Below, piece by piece: positions 52,871-62,012 of a stretch of DNA of 64,000 nucleotides. The DNA comes from Spirochaeta isovalerica (GTDB taxonomy: Bacteria; Spirochaetota; Spirochaetia; DSM-2461), in assembly GCF_014207565.1 (NCBI RefSeq), contig NZ_JACHGJ010000001.1, positions 930,001 through 994,000 of the forward strand, written 5' to 3'. Position numbers and translations under genes: made by a program. Below the pieces are notes generated by a model that was not told the DNA's origin, did no database searches, and was given only the letters and a program-made list of their open reading frames with translations. The stretch's first letter is position 1, and every line of letters begins with the position of its first letter.

Positions 52871-54067
52871 TCAAACCAGCATATCCGACCCGTTTTCAAC
52901 TACCGGAGCACCGAAAAATGCCGCCAGAGTCTGGGCCGTATCGGCAAAAGTCTCACGGATTCCGAGATTCCTGACCTTCCTGTTTTTACCATAGATCAGC
53001 AGGGGAATATGTTCTCTCGTATGGTCCGTACCTTTATATGTAGGATCGCAGCCGTGATCGGCTGTAATGATGAGAAGATCTTCGTCGCCCATCTTGTCCA
53101 TAAGTCCTTCCAGCCTCTGGTCAATGGCGGAGACGGCATCGCAATATCCTTGGGGATCCCGTCTGTGTCCGTATACCATATCCGTATCCACGAGATTGAC
53201 AAAGACGAACTGATCCTTCTCCGGTCTGGAAGAAAATATCTCTTCCGTTCTGGCCAGACAGGCGGGGTTTCCCGCGTCATGATAGCTCACATCGATCCCC
53301 TGCTCGTCAAAGATCGAGCCGATTTTTCCCACGGCTACCGTCTCCACACCGTTTTTCTGAAGATGATCGAGAATGGTATCACCCGGAAGGGCAATGCTGT
53401 AATCATGCCGCTCTTTGGTTCTGAAGAACTCACCGGGTTTACCATCGAAAGGTCTGGCAATAACACGTCCCACATAATATTGATCACAGAGCTTTCTGGC
53501 GATTTCGCACATTTCATAGAGCTTATCAATCTTATAGATATCATTATGAGCGGCAATCTGAAACACAGAATCCCCTGAAGTGTAAATAATGGGATAGCCT
53601 GTTTTCAGGTGCTCTTCACCCAGTTCGGCTATGATTTCCGTTCCCGAAGCAGCTTTATTTCCCAGAACGCCTTTGCATCCGGTCTGTTCGATAAAATCGT
53701 TTACAAGCTTCTCGGGAAATGATGGGAAAGCCGACGGAAACACCGTAAAGGATTTCTCCAGCTGAAGCCCGGCAAGCTCCCAGTGTCCTGTAGTCGTGTC
53801 CTTACCCGGAGAGACTTCCTTCATCACTCCCCAGGAGGCAAGGGGTTTGTCAACTGGTTCGCATCCCGGAAGTGTGTTTCCAAGAAGTTCCGAGCCGTTG
53901 CCCAGCCCCATTTTTCTAAGTACGGGCCATTTGGAACCCGGTACGTTTTCACATATATGGAGAGCGGTATTCGCTCCTGTATCACCGAAATCTCCGGCGT
54001 CGGGAAGTTCGCCGATACCGAAACTATCAATAACCAGAACAGTTGCTCTTTTTGCTTTATCTGACAT
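52871..54067 (-). CDS. deoB: Phosphopentomutase
   Basis: 398 residues. It converts (deoxy)ribose 1-phosphate to the 5-phosphate, linking nucleoside breakdown to the pentose pathway. Metal-site motifs of the alkaline-phosphatase superfamily are visible: VIDSFGIGELPDAGDFGDTG, SPGKDTTTGHWELAG (catalytic Thr region), NLVDTDMVYGHRRDPQGY and ITADHGCDPTYKGTDHTREH. Length is normal. GAGGAAGG precedes the start. A promoter at 54088-54117 lies in the 56-base gap to the kinase-like gene. It is placed next to a nucleoside importer and adenosine deaminase, in line with salvage. Confidence 0.96.
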   Translation of the reverse strand: MSDKAKRATVLVIDSFGIGELPDAGDFGDTGANTALHICENVPGSKWPVLRKMGLGNGSELLGNTLPGCEPVDKPLASWGVMKEVSPGKDTTTGHWELAGLQLEKSFTVFPSAFPSFPEKLVNDFIEQTGCKGVLGNKAASGTEIIAELGEEHLKTGYPIIYTSGDSVFQIAAHNDIYKIDKLYEMCEIARKLCDQYYVGRVIARPFDGKPGEFFRTKERHDYSIALPGDTILDHLQKNGVETVAVGKIGSIFDEQGIDVSYHDAGNPACLARTEEIFSSRPEKDQFVFVNLVDTDMVYGHRRDPQGYCDAVSAIDQRLEGLMDKMGDEDLLIITADHGCDPTYKGTDHTREHIPLLIYGKNRKVRNLGIRETFADTAQTLAAFFGAPVVENGSDMLV

Positions 54068-54087
54068 ATTTACCTTCCTCTTTCATA

Positions 54088-54117
54088 AATATAGGTTAGA
54101 AGGCATTAAATCGACAA
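54088..54117 (-). promoter_or_regulatory. Possible promoter of deoB
   Basis: Minus strand TTGTCG (54117-54112), 18 bases, TATATT (54093-54088), 21 bases before ATG. Confidence 0.45.
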
Positions 54118-54123
54118 ATAATA

Positions 54124-55257
54124 TTATTTTTCCAGATCAAGATACCTTCTATTGTCTGATAATCTTACCATTAGGTATTTTCTGTCAAGATCCAAAGTTT
54201 CCGTTATGGTCCGAAAGAGCTCTTCGGTTAAAAGATTGTGCTCCGCATAGAGGTAAATGAGGGCCTTTTCAGCAATATACGGCACTTTCAGAGCATTCAG
54301 ATTCATGGACCGCATATCAAATGTCCCTGATACCGGTTCGGAAATATTCTTGTACAATTCCGATTTTTCGATATGGTTTTTCAACTTATCCAATTCGGAG
54401 ATAAGAGGCCCGGAATCGCCGGAAGCGGCCATTTCACCAAGTGGTTTCAATGTGAAGAAGGTGTATTCTTTTCCGGGAAGGTAGTGGTGCTCGTCACAGC
54501 GGGTGCAGTAATCGGGCTCTCCCGAGTCGCGCTTTTCCACATCTCCTCCAATTATAATGAGGGGATCAAAATAAAGAGCGGGACATTCCACGCCTCCGAC
54601 TGTGTAATATCGATAGGTGTAAAAGGAGTCGCGGATGCAGTCAGAATGATCGCAATAGGCGGTCAGGGGAAAAACATCGCTCGCCGTTTCGAGAAGCAGA
54701 GCCGCTGTGGGGTTGAAAATCTCTTTCCGGAAGTTCAGGACCAGTGTCGGATAAATAAAGATCAGTCCTTTTCTTTCCGATGCGTACTTGATAACATAAG
54801 CCAGCCGTTCATCGTAAAAAGAGGCTTCATCAATAATCCATGTTCCCACATGGGGATGATCTTCTATAAGCTGTTCCAGATCGAATGAGTTTTTTATAAA
54901 GGCGATATTGGAACCGCACCGCTCATATCCGCCGCGGTACCCCAGCGCATCGACGGGATACTCGCTGAACCTCTGCTGATCCAGAATCGATCGGACAAAA
55001 AAGACATTCCTTCTGTCCGCGCCGTCGGTGGTCGTCAGTTCGGAGAGGGAATCGGATTTCTTCAGAACGACGCGGGAATCCCTCCAGACCCTGGCACTGT
55101 ATTCCGTTTTTCCCGAGCCCATTGGCCCTATAACGAGGATTCTTCTCCCCGGTCTTGTAAAGTCAAAATGATTGAAGGAATGGTGTACGGACACAGAGGG
55201 GAACCCCAGGCTTTTCAGGAAGTTGTCTGTGTCCCGATTCTGATTAATCTCAGCCAA
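54124..55257 (-). CDS. Long thymidine-kinase-like (TK1 type) protein
   Basis: 377 residues, almost twice a normal TK1 (about 190-230). Seen: P-loop VIGPMGSGKTE (42-52), the DE box TWIIDEASFYDE (139-150), a zinc ribbon with Cys202 and Cys207, and Cys251/Cys254 in YCTRC after IIIGGDVE. These follow the TK1 order. An N-terminal extension of about 38 residues and a C-terminal one of about 110 residues (helical, ending LDLDRKYLMVRLSDNRRYL) have no TK counterpart. It probably phosphorylates thymidine or deoxyuridine from the adjacent import system, but the extensions leave doubt. It is divergent from adenosine deaminase and upstream of deoB. Confidence 0.72.
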   Translation of the reverse strand: MAEINQNRDTDNFLKSLGFPSVSVHHSFNHFDFTRPGRRILVIGPMGSGKTEYSARVWRDSRVVLKKSDSLSELTTTDGADRRNVFFVRSILDQQRFSEYPVDALGYRGGYERCGSNIAFIKNSFDLEQLIEDHPHVGTWIIDEASFYDERLAYVIKYASERKGLIFIYPTLVLNFRKEIFNPTAALLLETASDVFPLTAYCDHSDCIRDSFYTYRYYTVGGVECPALYFDPLIIIGGDVEKRDSGEPDYCTRCDEHHYLPGKEYTFFTLKPLGEMAASGDSGPLISELDKLKNHIEKSELYKNISEPVSGTFDMRSMNLNALKVPYIAEKALIYLYAEHNLLTEELFRTITETLDLDRKYLMVRLSDNRRYLDLEK

Positions 55258-55298
55258 TGTTAATTCTCCGGAATAAGTAAAAGGTAACGGTCATTATC

Positions 55299-55319
55299 AG
55301 GTCTTAACCTGTTTTTTTC
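55299..55319 (+). terminator. Short hairpin with T run in the leader region of add
   Basis: CAGGT, CTTA loop, ACCTG followed by seven T, 48 bases before the adenosine deaminase start. It is a minimal intrinsic terminator; no plus-strand gene precedes it, so it may act as an attenuator. Confidence 0.4.
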
Positions 55320-55367
55320 AATGGCTAAAATTTGCCTTGAAGGAAAAAAGACTATATCATATCCAGT

Positions 55368-56447
55368 ATGATAACAAAGGAAATAATCAAAAGACTGCCA
55401 AAGGTGGAATTGCACCACCATCTCGACGGCGCTGTAAGACCGTCGACAATCATCGAGCTTGCTGAAAAAAACAATATAGACCTTCCGGAAAACGAACCGG
55501 AAAAACTGGCCGACTGGTTTCACAGAGGAGCGGACAGAAAAAACCTGGCCCTTTATCTGGAAGGTTTCGGAGTTGTTCTCCAGGTCATGCAGACAGAAGA
55601 AGCGCTGACCAGAATAGCCAGGGAAAACCTGGAAGACCTGGCGGAGCACAATGTGGCCTACGCGGAAATCCGATTCGCCCCGGAACTGTGTGTCGAAGGC
55701 GGACTGAACCTGGAATCGGTTGTCGAAGCCGTTTTAACCGGATTAAAGGAGGGTAAGGAAAAGACCGGCGTTTCATTCGGTTTGATACTCTGTGCCATGA
55801 GAGACCGTCAGAACTCTCTGGAAATAGCGGAGCTTGCCGTATCCTTCCGAACAAAAGGAGTTGTCGGTTTTGATATCGCCGGAGATGAGCACGGCCATCC
55901 GCCGAAAAAACACCTGGAAGCTTTTCACTACATCCAGAACCGGAACTTCAATATTACAATTCATGCCGGAGAGGCATTCGGTGTCGAATCGATCTGGCAG
56001 AGCATTCAGGTATGCGGAGCTCACAGAATCGGCCACGGGACGAGACTTCTCGAGGATATGTCCATAAAGGGAACTCACATTGAAAGAATGGGGACTCTCT
56101 CCCACTTTATCCGGGACAGAAGGATTCCTCTGGAAGTGTGCCTCTCTTCAAACGTTCAGACCGGCGCAGCTGAATCGATAGATGAACATCCCTTTATCAT
56201 TTTCTACAGAAACAATTTCCGCGTCCTCCTCTGCTCGGATAATCCGCTAATGAGCAATACAACGATTACCAATGAGCATATTATTGCGGCAGAACACTAT
56301 CATCTGGATATAAGCGATTTTGAAAAACTCACTATTAACGCTATGAAATCGGCATTTGCCCATTACGATGAGCGTGTGAGAATTATTTACGATGTGCTGA
56401 AACCCGGTTTCAAGAGAATCAAGGAAGAGATCCATCATATCGACTAA
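55368..56447 (+). CDS. add: Adenosine deaminase
   Basis: 359 residues. It converts adenosine to inosine (or deoxyadenosine to deoxyinosine). Zinc and catalytic motifs are complete: KVELHHHLDGAVRP (His16/His18 region), DIAGDEHG, ITIHAGEAFG with catalytic Glu, AHRIGHGTRL and LCSDNPLMSN (final Asp pair). Length is normal. A good terminator follows at 56464-56489. Confidence 0.95.
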   Translation: MITKEIIKRLPKVELHHHLDGAVRPSTIIELAEKNNIDLPENEPEKLADWFHRGADRKNLALYLEGFGVVLQVMQTEEALTRIARENLEDLAEHNVAYAEIRFAPELCVEGGLNLESVVEAVLTGLKEGKEKTGVSFGLILCAMRDRQNSLEIAELAVSFRTKGVVGFDIAGDEHGHPPKKHLEAFHYIQNRNFNITIHAGEAFGVESIWQSIQVCGAHRIGHGTRLLEDMSIKGTHIERMGTLSHFIRDRRIPLEVCLSSNVQTGAAESIDEHPFIIFYRNNFRVLLCSDNPLMSNTTITNEHIIAAEHYHLDISDFEKLTINAMKSAFAHYDERVRIIYDVLKPGFKRIKEEIHHID

Positions 56448-56463
56448 TTCCCGGCATTTGGGT

Positions 56464-56491
56464 AAAAAGACTGCTTCGGCGGTCTTTTTTT
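56464..56491 (+). terminator. Intrinsic terminator of add
   Basis: AAAAAGACTGC, TTCG tetraloop, GCGGTCTTTTTTT. Confidence 0.9.
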
Positions 56492-56558
56492 ATCAACGAT
56501 TTTAATATATAGCCGAAAATTATTGTGAACTACAGTAAATTTTTTGAAGGATTGGAAG

Positions 56559-59072
56559 ATGAAATATTTCAAACTGCTTCTGGCACCGGTTATTTTAGTT
56601 CTCGCTTTGAGCTCCTGTGCTTCCGAACCGGAACCGGTTCCCGAAGAGCCGCAGGTCGTCGAGGACACGGGACCGGAAGAACCCCTTCTCCACAGCCTGA
56701 TAGCTGAAAACAACAACAGAGAACTGTCCGATATGTTCAATATGGACCTCGATGTGGATGAGAAAGATTCCATGGGCAGGACAGCCCTGCATATAGCAGC
56801 CATGAAAGGCAATGTGCAGATGATCGACCGCCTTCTTTTATACGGCGCCTCCATCAACGCTCAGGATAAAGATGGAAAGTCTCCTCTTTCTCTGGCACTG
56901 GAAAACGTTCAGTACAGCGCTGCCGGAGTCCTTGTAGACAAAGGCGCGGATATTTATATTCAGGATAATAAGGGAAGCACTCCTGTGGACCATGCCATGG
57001 TCAAGGGGATTTCCGCTATCGAGCAGCTTGTTCGTGAAGACAATATCAACCTCCTCGGCCCCGCTGGAAACGGACTGATACACAGAGCCGCATCGGAGGG
57101 GATGAAAAGCCTGGTGGATTTTCTGATCGGAAAAGGTGCCGATGTCAATTTGAGAAACAGCGAGGGTATGCTGCCTCTGGATCTCTCTCTGGAGGACAAA
57201 ATAGATTTAACATACGCTGAAATCTCCGCTGCTCTGATTACGGCCGGCTCGCTTAAGAGTTCCAAAACCGATTTCAACTATCTTTATACGGTTTTTCAGC
57301 TGGGAGACTTCAATGTTCGGGATGAATACGGGAAGACACCTCTTCACAAAGCGGCGGAACTGGGACATGAAGGCTTTGTCAAATATTTTCTGAACAATGA
57401 TGCCGCACTTGACGCCAGAGACAAACCGGGCAACACGCCGCTGCACGAGGCGGTCAGAAGCGGCTATATCAACATCGTCAAAGCTCTTCTGGACAAGGGA
57501 GCCGATGTCAATGCAGAGGATTTTAATGAGAACACACCACTCCATGTTTCTCTCTCTGTCGAAAAGAACAGCGAGATCGCCGAGCTCCTCATCAGGGAGG
57601 GGGCCGATGTCAATGCGAAAAACAGCTTCGGTAACACGCCGCTCCACCTGACAGTTTCTCTTCAGGAATCAAAGGATATGGCGGAAATCCTCATCAATAA
57701 CGGGGCTTTTATCGACTCCCGGAACAAAACGGGTAACACACCCCTCATGCTCGCCGTCGATAAGGAACACAGAGAGATCGCGACTCTCCTTCTTACCAAA
57801 GGTGCCGATATCTACGCCGTAAACATCAATCAGAAAACACCTGTTCAGCTGGCCCTGGACAAGGGACCGGAAGTCATTGAATGGCTGATAACTCCCTCGA
57901 ATATAAACAAGAGCGACAACAGCGGTAACACGATTCTTCATATGGCGGTGCTTCTCGGAAAGGAAAGCGCCATAATCAATCAGCTGCTTACCATAGGAGC
58001 CATTCCCGATATACGGAACATGCAGGGCAATACGCCGCTTCATGAAGCCGTGATCCTGAGAGATACAGAGATAACGTCAACTCTGCTGGATTCCGGCTCA
58101 TCTTTCTATATTACGAATAATGCCGGAGAATCCCCTCTGCTTCTCTCCTTTAAAAACGGACCGGAGTTTATCCGGGCGATTCTGACACCGGCTTACATTA
58201 ATGTGACAGATGCCATGAAGAACACGCCTCTGTTCTATGCCGTCAACTGGAGTACGCCGGAAATGGTTCAGCTTCTTATTGCGCTGGGAGCCCAGGTGAA
58301 CATCAGAAATATGAACGGATCGACGCCGCTCCATGAAGTCGTCCGCTCCGGTTCTATGGAAAGCGCCGAGATTCTCATTCAGAACGGCGCCGATATGGAA
58401 GCCACCGATGCGGCCGGCAACACGCCGCTTCACGAAGTCGTTTTCTGGGATGCTCTTGATGTGGGAAATCTTCTCATTTCCAAAGGCGCCGATATAGACG
58501 CCAGGAACAATGCTGGCAGAACCGCTATGCTGGAAGCTGTGAATATGGGCAGAGAATCGGTCGTTAAATTCTTTCTTGATCGGGGAGCCGATATCAATGC
58601 GGCTGACAGTTCCGGTAAAACAGCGATCTTCGATGCGGCCATTACGGGATATTACGATATCGTGACTCTGCTCCTTGACAATAAAGCCTCTCTTTCACGA
58701 AGGGATGACAAGGGGAATACAGTTTTACATGTATCGCTCATTTCCGGAAACAGAGAAATCTCTCAGATGCTCATCGGCAGAAACAGCGATATTTTCGCTT
58801 TGAACAGAAAAGGAGAATCTCCTCTGTCGATTGCCCTTTCACAGGGTGTCGATACGCTGCAGTGGTTCCTGACCGATGACAATATCAATGCCGTCAACAA
58901 CGACGGCATGACTCCTCTGCACTATGCGGTCAAAAATCGCTCCGGCAGGGATGTCATTTCGCTGCTGATTGAAAAAGGTGCTCTCAAAGATGCGAGAAAC
59001 TCCTTCGGTCTGACTCCTCTGGAATATGCCAAAGAGGAGAATTACCCGGAAGTCTGGGATTTGCTCAGATAA
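56559..59072 (+). CDS. Large ankyrin-repeat lipoprotein
   Basis: 837 residues from ATG 56559 (AAGGA seven bases upstream; a TTG at 56544 would add five residues). The start MKYFKLLLAPVILVLALSSC is a lipoprotein signal with lipobox LSSC; the mature N-terminus (ASEPEPVPEEPQVVEDTGPE) is an acidic, Pro-rich linker. Residues about 50-837 are roughly 23 ankyrin repeats with the GNTPLHEAV and LLxxGADI patterns. Several share near-identical GNTPLHE cores, which suggests internal expansion. Some repeats (EVIEWLITPSNIN, EFIRAILTPAYIN) are variant. It is likely an envelope scaffold. It is a single-gene unit bounded by terminators. Confidence 0.85.
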   Translation: MKYFKLLLAPVILVLALSSCASEPEPVPEEPQVVEDTGPEEPLLHSLIAENNNRELSDMFNMDLDVDEKDSMGRTALHIAAMKGNVQMIDRLLLYGASINAQDKDGKSPLSLALENVQYSAAGVLVDKGADIYIQDNKGSTPVDHAMVKGISAIEQLVREDNINLLGPAGNGLIHRAASEGMKSLVDFLIGKGADVNLRNSEGMLPLDLSLEDKIDLTYAEISAALITAGSLKSSKTDFNYLYTVFQLGDFNVRDEYGKTPLHKAAELGHEGFVKYFLNNDAALDARDKPGNTPLHEAVRSGYINIVKALLDKGADVNAEDFNENTPLHVSLSVEKNSEIAELLIREGADVNAKNSFGNTPLHLTVSLQESKDMAEILINNGAFIDSRNKTGNTPLMLAVDKEHREIATLLLTKGADIYAVNINQKTPVQLALDKGPEVIEWLITPSNINKSDNSGNTILHMAVLLGKESAIINQLLTIGAIPDIRNMQGNTPLHEAVILRDTEITSTLLDSGSSFYITNNAGESPLLLSFKNGPEFIRAILTPAYINVTDAMKNTPLFYAVNWSTPEMVQLLIALGAQVNIRNMNGSTPLHEVVRSGSMESAEILIQNGADMEATDAAGNTPLHEVVFWDALDVGNLLISKGADIDARNNAGRTAMLEAVNMGRESVVKFFLDRGADINAADSSGKTAIFDAAITGYYDIVTLLLDNKASLSRRDDKGNTVLHVSLISGNREISQMLIGRNSDIFALNRKGESPLSIALSQGVDTLQWFLTDDNINAVNNDGMTPLHYAVKNRSGRDVISLLIEKGALKDARNSFGLTPLEYAKEENYPEVWDLLR

Positions 59073-59092
59073 TAATTAACAGATTTTCTCAC

Positions 59093-59119
59093 AACCCGGT
59101 CATAATGGCCGGTTTTTTT
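59093..59119 (+). terminator. Intrinsic terminator of the ankyrin lipoprotein gene
   Basis: AACCCGG, TCATAATG loop, CCGGTT then seven T. Confidence 0.8.
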
Positions 59120-59230
59120 TACGCTTTCTTAATTTCATAAAGCCCCGGCATCGCGCTATTCCGAAATACAAATCTATTTTCTCATGCTTTTTTTTAACAT
59201 GTGTCTTATATTTTATTACAGGACAAGATA

Positions 59231-60079
59231 ATGAAAAAGATTCTTATCATTTGCCTGATGTTTCTTGCTGCAACACTTTTCAGTCAAACCGTTTTGAAAA
59301 TGGGTCTATTTCCCATTTACAATGCCAAAACCATGATTAGATTATTTGCTCCTATCGCTCAGAAACTGGAAGAGGATACGGGCTATTCTATTCAGCTTCT
59401 CTCCTCTCCTGACAAAGCGGACTTCAACAATAAAACTCTCAACGGCTATTTCGATATTTCCTGGACCAATAACTCCTGCTACCAGGAGGCTCGGGAAAAG
59501 GGGATCATATGCGCTGTTGCCAGAGGAACTCCTGCGTTTAGAGGGATAGTAATGGTTCGAAAAGACAGCGGGATAGACAGCATTGAACAGCTGAAGGGAA
59601 AGAAGATCGGAGCAATCGGCCCCTATTCTCTCGCGGGATATCTCTTTCTGAAAAATGACCTCATAGACGCGGGAATTGATATTAATAGGGATTGTCTACT
59701 CGAATTCAATCTGAAACCGGAAGCCATTCCCTTCAGAGTACACGACGGGGTCTACGATGCAGGCGTATTCAGTGAAGATACGCTTATCGGCTCGCCTCTT
59801 TTCGAGAGCATAAGGGATGATATGAAAATCATTCACAGCTCCATCCCCATTCCCCATTTTCCCTTTACAGTTAAAACTGACATGGATCCGGTTCTCAGGA
59901 ATTCAATCCAGAGATCCCTGAACGGGATTTCTCATGAATCGGAGACCTTCCGTGAAATACTGGACGATCTGAATCTCGAAAAAATCATGGCCGTAGATGA
60001 TTCCGATTATGATGAGTTTGTAGAGTTTTACCGGAAATCCATCAATTACGATTCAGTTGGAAATCAGGAAAAAAAATAG
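59231..60079 (+). CDS. PhnD-like periplasmic binding protein coupled to a histidine kinase
   Basis: 282 residues from ATG 59231. A signal peptide (KKILIICLMFLAATLFSQ) ends near residue 19. The mature protein follows the PhnD/PF12974 fold: LKMGLFPIYNAKTMIRLFAP, DISWTNNSCYQEAREKG, RGIVMVRKDSGIDSIEQLKG and GPYSLAGYLFL. There is no lipobox and no ABC permease or ATPase follows. Instead the stop TAG overlaps the GTG of a membrane histidine kinase by one base. It is therefore inferred to be a sensory binding protein that presents its ligand to that kinase rather than a transporter part. The ligand is unknown. Confidence 0.8.
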   Translation: MKKILIICLMFLAATLFSQTVLKMGLFPIYNAKTMIRLFAPIAQKLEEDTGYSIQLLSSPDKADFNNKTLNGYFDISWTNNSCYQEAREKGIICAVARGTPAFRGIVMVRKDSGIDSIEQLKGKKIGAIGPYSLAGYLFLKNDLIDAGIDINRDCLLEFNLKPEAIPFRVHDGVYDAGVFSEDTLIGSPLFESIRDDMKIIHSSIPIPHFPFTVKTDMDPVLRNSIQRSLNGISHESETFREILDDLNLEKIMAVDDSDYDEFVEFYRKSINYDSVGNQEKK

Positions 60080-61917
60080 TGAAGATAAGAACGCAGCTTT
60101 TCAGCTTCATTGCTATTCTTGTCCTTTCGATGAGTTCATTAACGGTGTTTTTCTTTTCATCGGAATATAAAAACTTCGCTCTCAAAAGGTTGGAGGAAAC
60201 TGGTAATTACATTATTGAAGATATAGCTTCCGAATCGGTTGATTATCTCTTCTACGAAACCTTTCAGACTCTGAACGAAATGGTCGAGACGAAAAAAAAC
60301 CTTCCCGATATTGCGAGAATTGTGATTTTCGACAGGAATGGAAGAGTCGTTGCATCAAGCGAAGAGTCATTCATCGGCGAAGATTTATCAACCTGCTCTT
60401 CAGGCATCAACCAATTGGAAGATGAGATCTGTTTCGTAAGGAATATAGAGTACAGCGGGCGCGTTCTCGGTGTCATCCAGCTATTGATTTCCAAAGATAG
60501 AATTAATCAGGAGCTGCTTGAAAGTACGGGAAAATGGATATTTCTGCAAATGCTGTTTCTGGGGATCTATCTTTCAATACTGTTTTTTGCGCTTAACCGT
60601 TTTCTCTCTCCGCTCAACGACATGAGACGAGTTGCCGAAGCCGTTTCACAGGGAGACTTTTCGCTACAGGTCAAGGAAAGCCGTTCTCTGGAACTGAAGA
60701 GAATTGCTCTTGCCATGAACGAAATGAGCCTGGCTGTACTTCAGAGAGAACAGCAGAACAGGGAGCTGAAAGATTATCTTATCAATATGATCAATTCCAT
60801 ATCAGCAGCGATCATAGGAGTGGACAGGGATGGGAGGATTCATTACTGGAATAGAAAAGTGTTAGATTTTCTGGACCGCGATGTTTTCAATCAGGAACAG
60901 AAACTGGAAGGCATGCTTATTGACTCCCTTCCTCTCAAATTCGATTTGAAAAATGATTCACTTGAAGAAGCCATCAAAGCGGAAAAGATATCCCTTTTTG
61001 ACAATCTCTATTATTACATTGAAGATGAACTTCAATTCGTCGAAATGAAAGTCTTTCCTCTCATTTCGGAAAAGCACAAGGGAGCGGTGCTGCTCATAGA
61101 CAATATCAGTGAGAAAAAGCGATATGAGGGGATGCTGCTTCAAAATGAAAAAATGTTGACAATCGGCGGAATGGCTGCAGGAATGGCCCATGAGATAAAC
61201 AATCCCCTATCGGGTATTATGCAGAATGCCGACTTGCTCAATCTCCGCCTTTTTTCCGAGTCTCCCAGAAAAAATAAAGCTGCGGAGACATTAAATATCG
61301 ATCTGAAGGATATGGAAGAGCTCTGCCGTGAGCTGAAGATTCCCGCCTATATCTCCTATATCACAGAGTCATGCCGCAGAATCAGTGAAATTGTCCGGAA
61401 TATGCTGAACTTTGCCCGACAGGAAGATACGACTTTTTCTCAATACAGAATCAGGGATTTGCTGGAGCAGACCCTCGTTCTGGCACGAAATGAATTAAAC
61501 AGATCCCATGCCATCGATTTCAGACAGATCGAGATTGATCAAAATTACTGTGATGATAACCTCTGTCTTTATTGCCAGCCTCAACAGATTGTTCAAGTCA
61601 TTCTGAATTTACTGAAGAACAGTGCCGAAGCCATGTTTGATACAGGAAGGTCGCCCCGAATCAGTATTGCCTGCCGGAAAGAGAAAGACAACATACTCCT
61701 GATTCTTGAAGACAACGGATCGGGGATACCGGAAAACATTCAAAGCAAATTGTTTACACCGTTCTTTACCACCAAGGCGAAAAGAGCGGGAACGGGACTG
61801 GGAATGTTTATTTCCTATCGTATCGTAAAAGAGATACATAAGGGCAATATCCTCGTAGAGTCGGATGGGGAAAGCTTCACCCGTTTCACTCTTCTCTTTC
61901 CCATAATCCAGAAATAG
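60079..61917 (+). CDS. Membrane histidine kinase with HAMP and PAS domains
   Basis: 612 residues from GTG 60079 (one-base overlap with the binding protein). Two spans (about 8-27 and 153-173) flank a 125-residue periplasmic domain. A HAMP linker (174-228), a PAS domain (235-345; ISAAIIGVDRDGRIHYWN), HisKA with His371 (GMAAGMAHEINNPLSGIMQN) and an ATPase domain (NLLKNSAEAM, EDNGSGIPENI, GTGLGMFIS) follow. No response regulator directly follows. The nearest, at 62013, is on the other strand and belongs to a different pair. The partner is unknown. Confidence 0.88.
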   Translation: MKIRTQLFSFIAILVLSMSSLTVFFFSSEYKNFALKRLEETGNYIIEDIASESVDYLFYETFQTLNEMVETKKNLPDIARIVIFDRNGRVVASSEESFIGEDLSTCSSGINQLEDEICFVRNIEYSGRVLGVIQLLISKDRINQELLESTGKWIFLQMLFLGIYLSILFFALNRFLSPLNDMRRVAEAVSQGDFSLQVKESRSLELKRIALAMNEMSLAVLQREQQNRELKDYLINMINSISAAIIGVDRDGRIHYWNRKVLDFLDRDVFNQEQKLEGMLIDSLPLKFDLKNDSLEEAIKAEKISLFDNLYYYIEDELQFVEMKVFPLISEKHKGAVLLIDNISEKKRYEGMLLQNEKMLTIGGMAAGMAHEINNPLSGIMQNADLLNLRLFSESPRKNKAAETLNIDLKDMEELCRELKIPAYISYITESCRRISEIVRNMLNFARQEDTTFSQYRIRDLLEQTLVLARNELNRSHAIDFRQIEIDQNYCDDNLCLYCQPQQIVQVILNLLKNSAEAMFDTGRSPRISIACRKEKDNILLILEDNGSGIPENIQSKLFTPFFTTKAKRAGTGLGMFISYRIVKEIHKGNILVESDGESFTRFTLLFPIIQK

Positions 61918-62012
61918 ATCCTGATTTGGCCCGATCATGTCTCCCATCAGCCCATTTGAGAGATCAGACTATTTATTTTTTCAAGTGTTACTCATTGAGG
62001 GTAAAGCTGCAT

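Noticed and set aside
56600..59072. Regular DNA repeats that could be a tandem or CRISPR-like array
   Set aside because: They are in frame and encode ankyrin repeats; spacing is about 99-102 bases and spacers are not unique.
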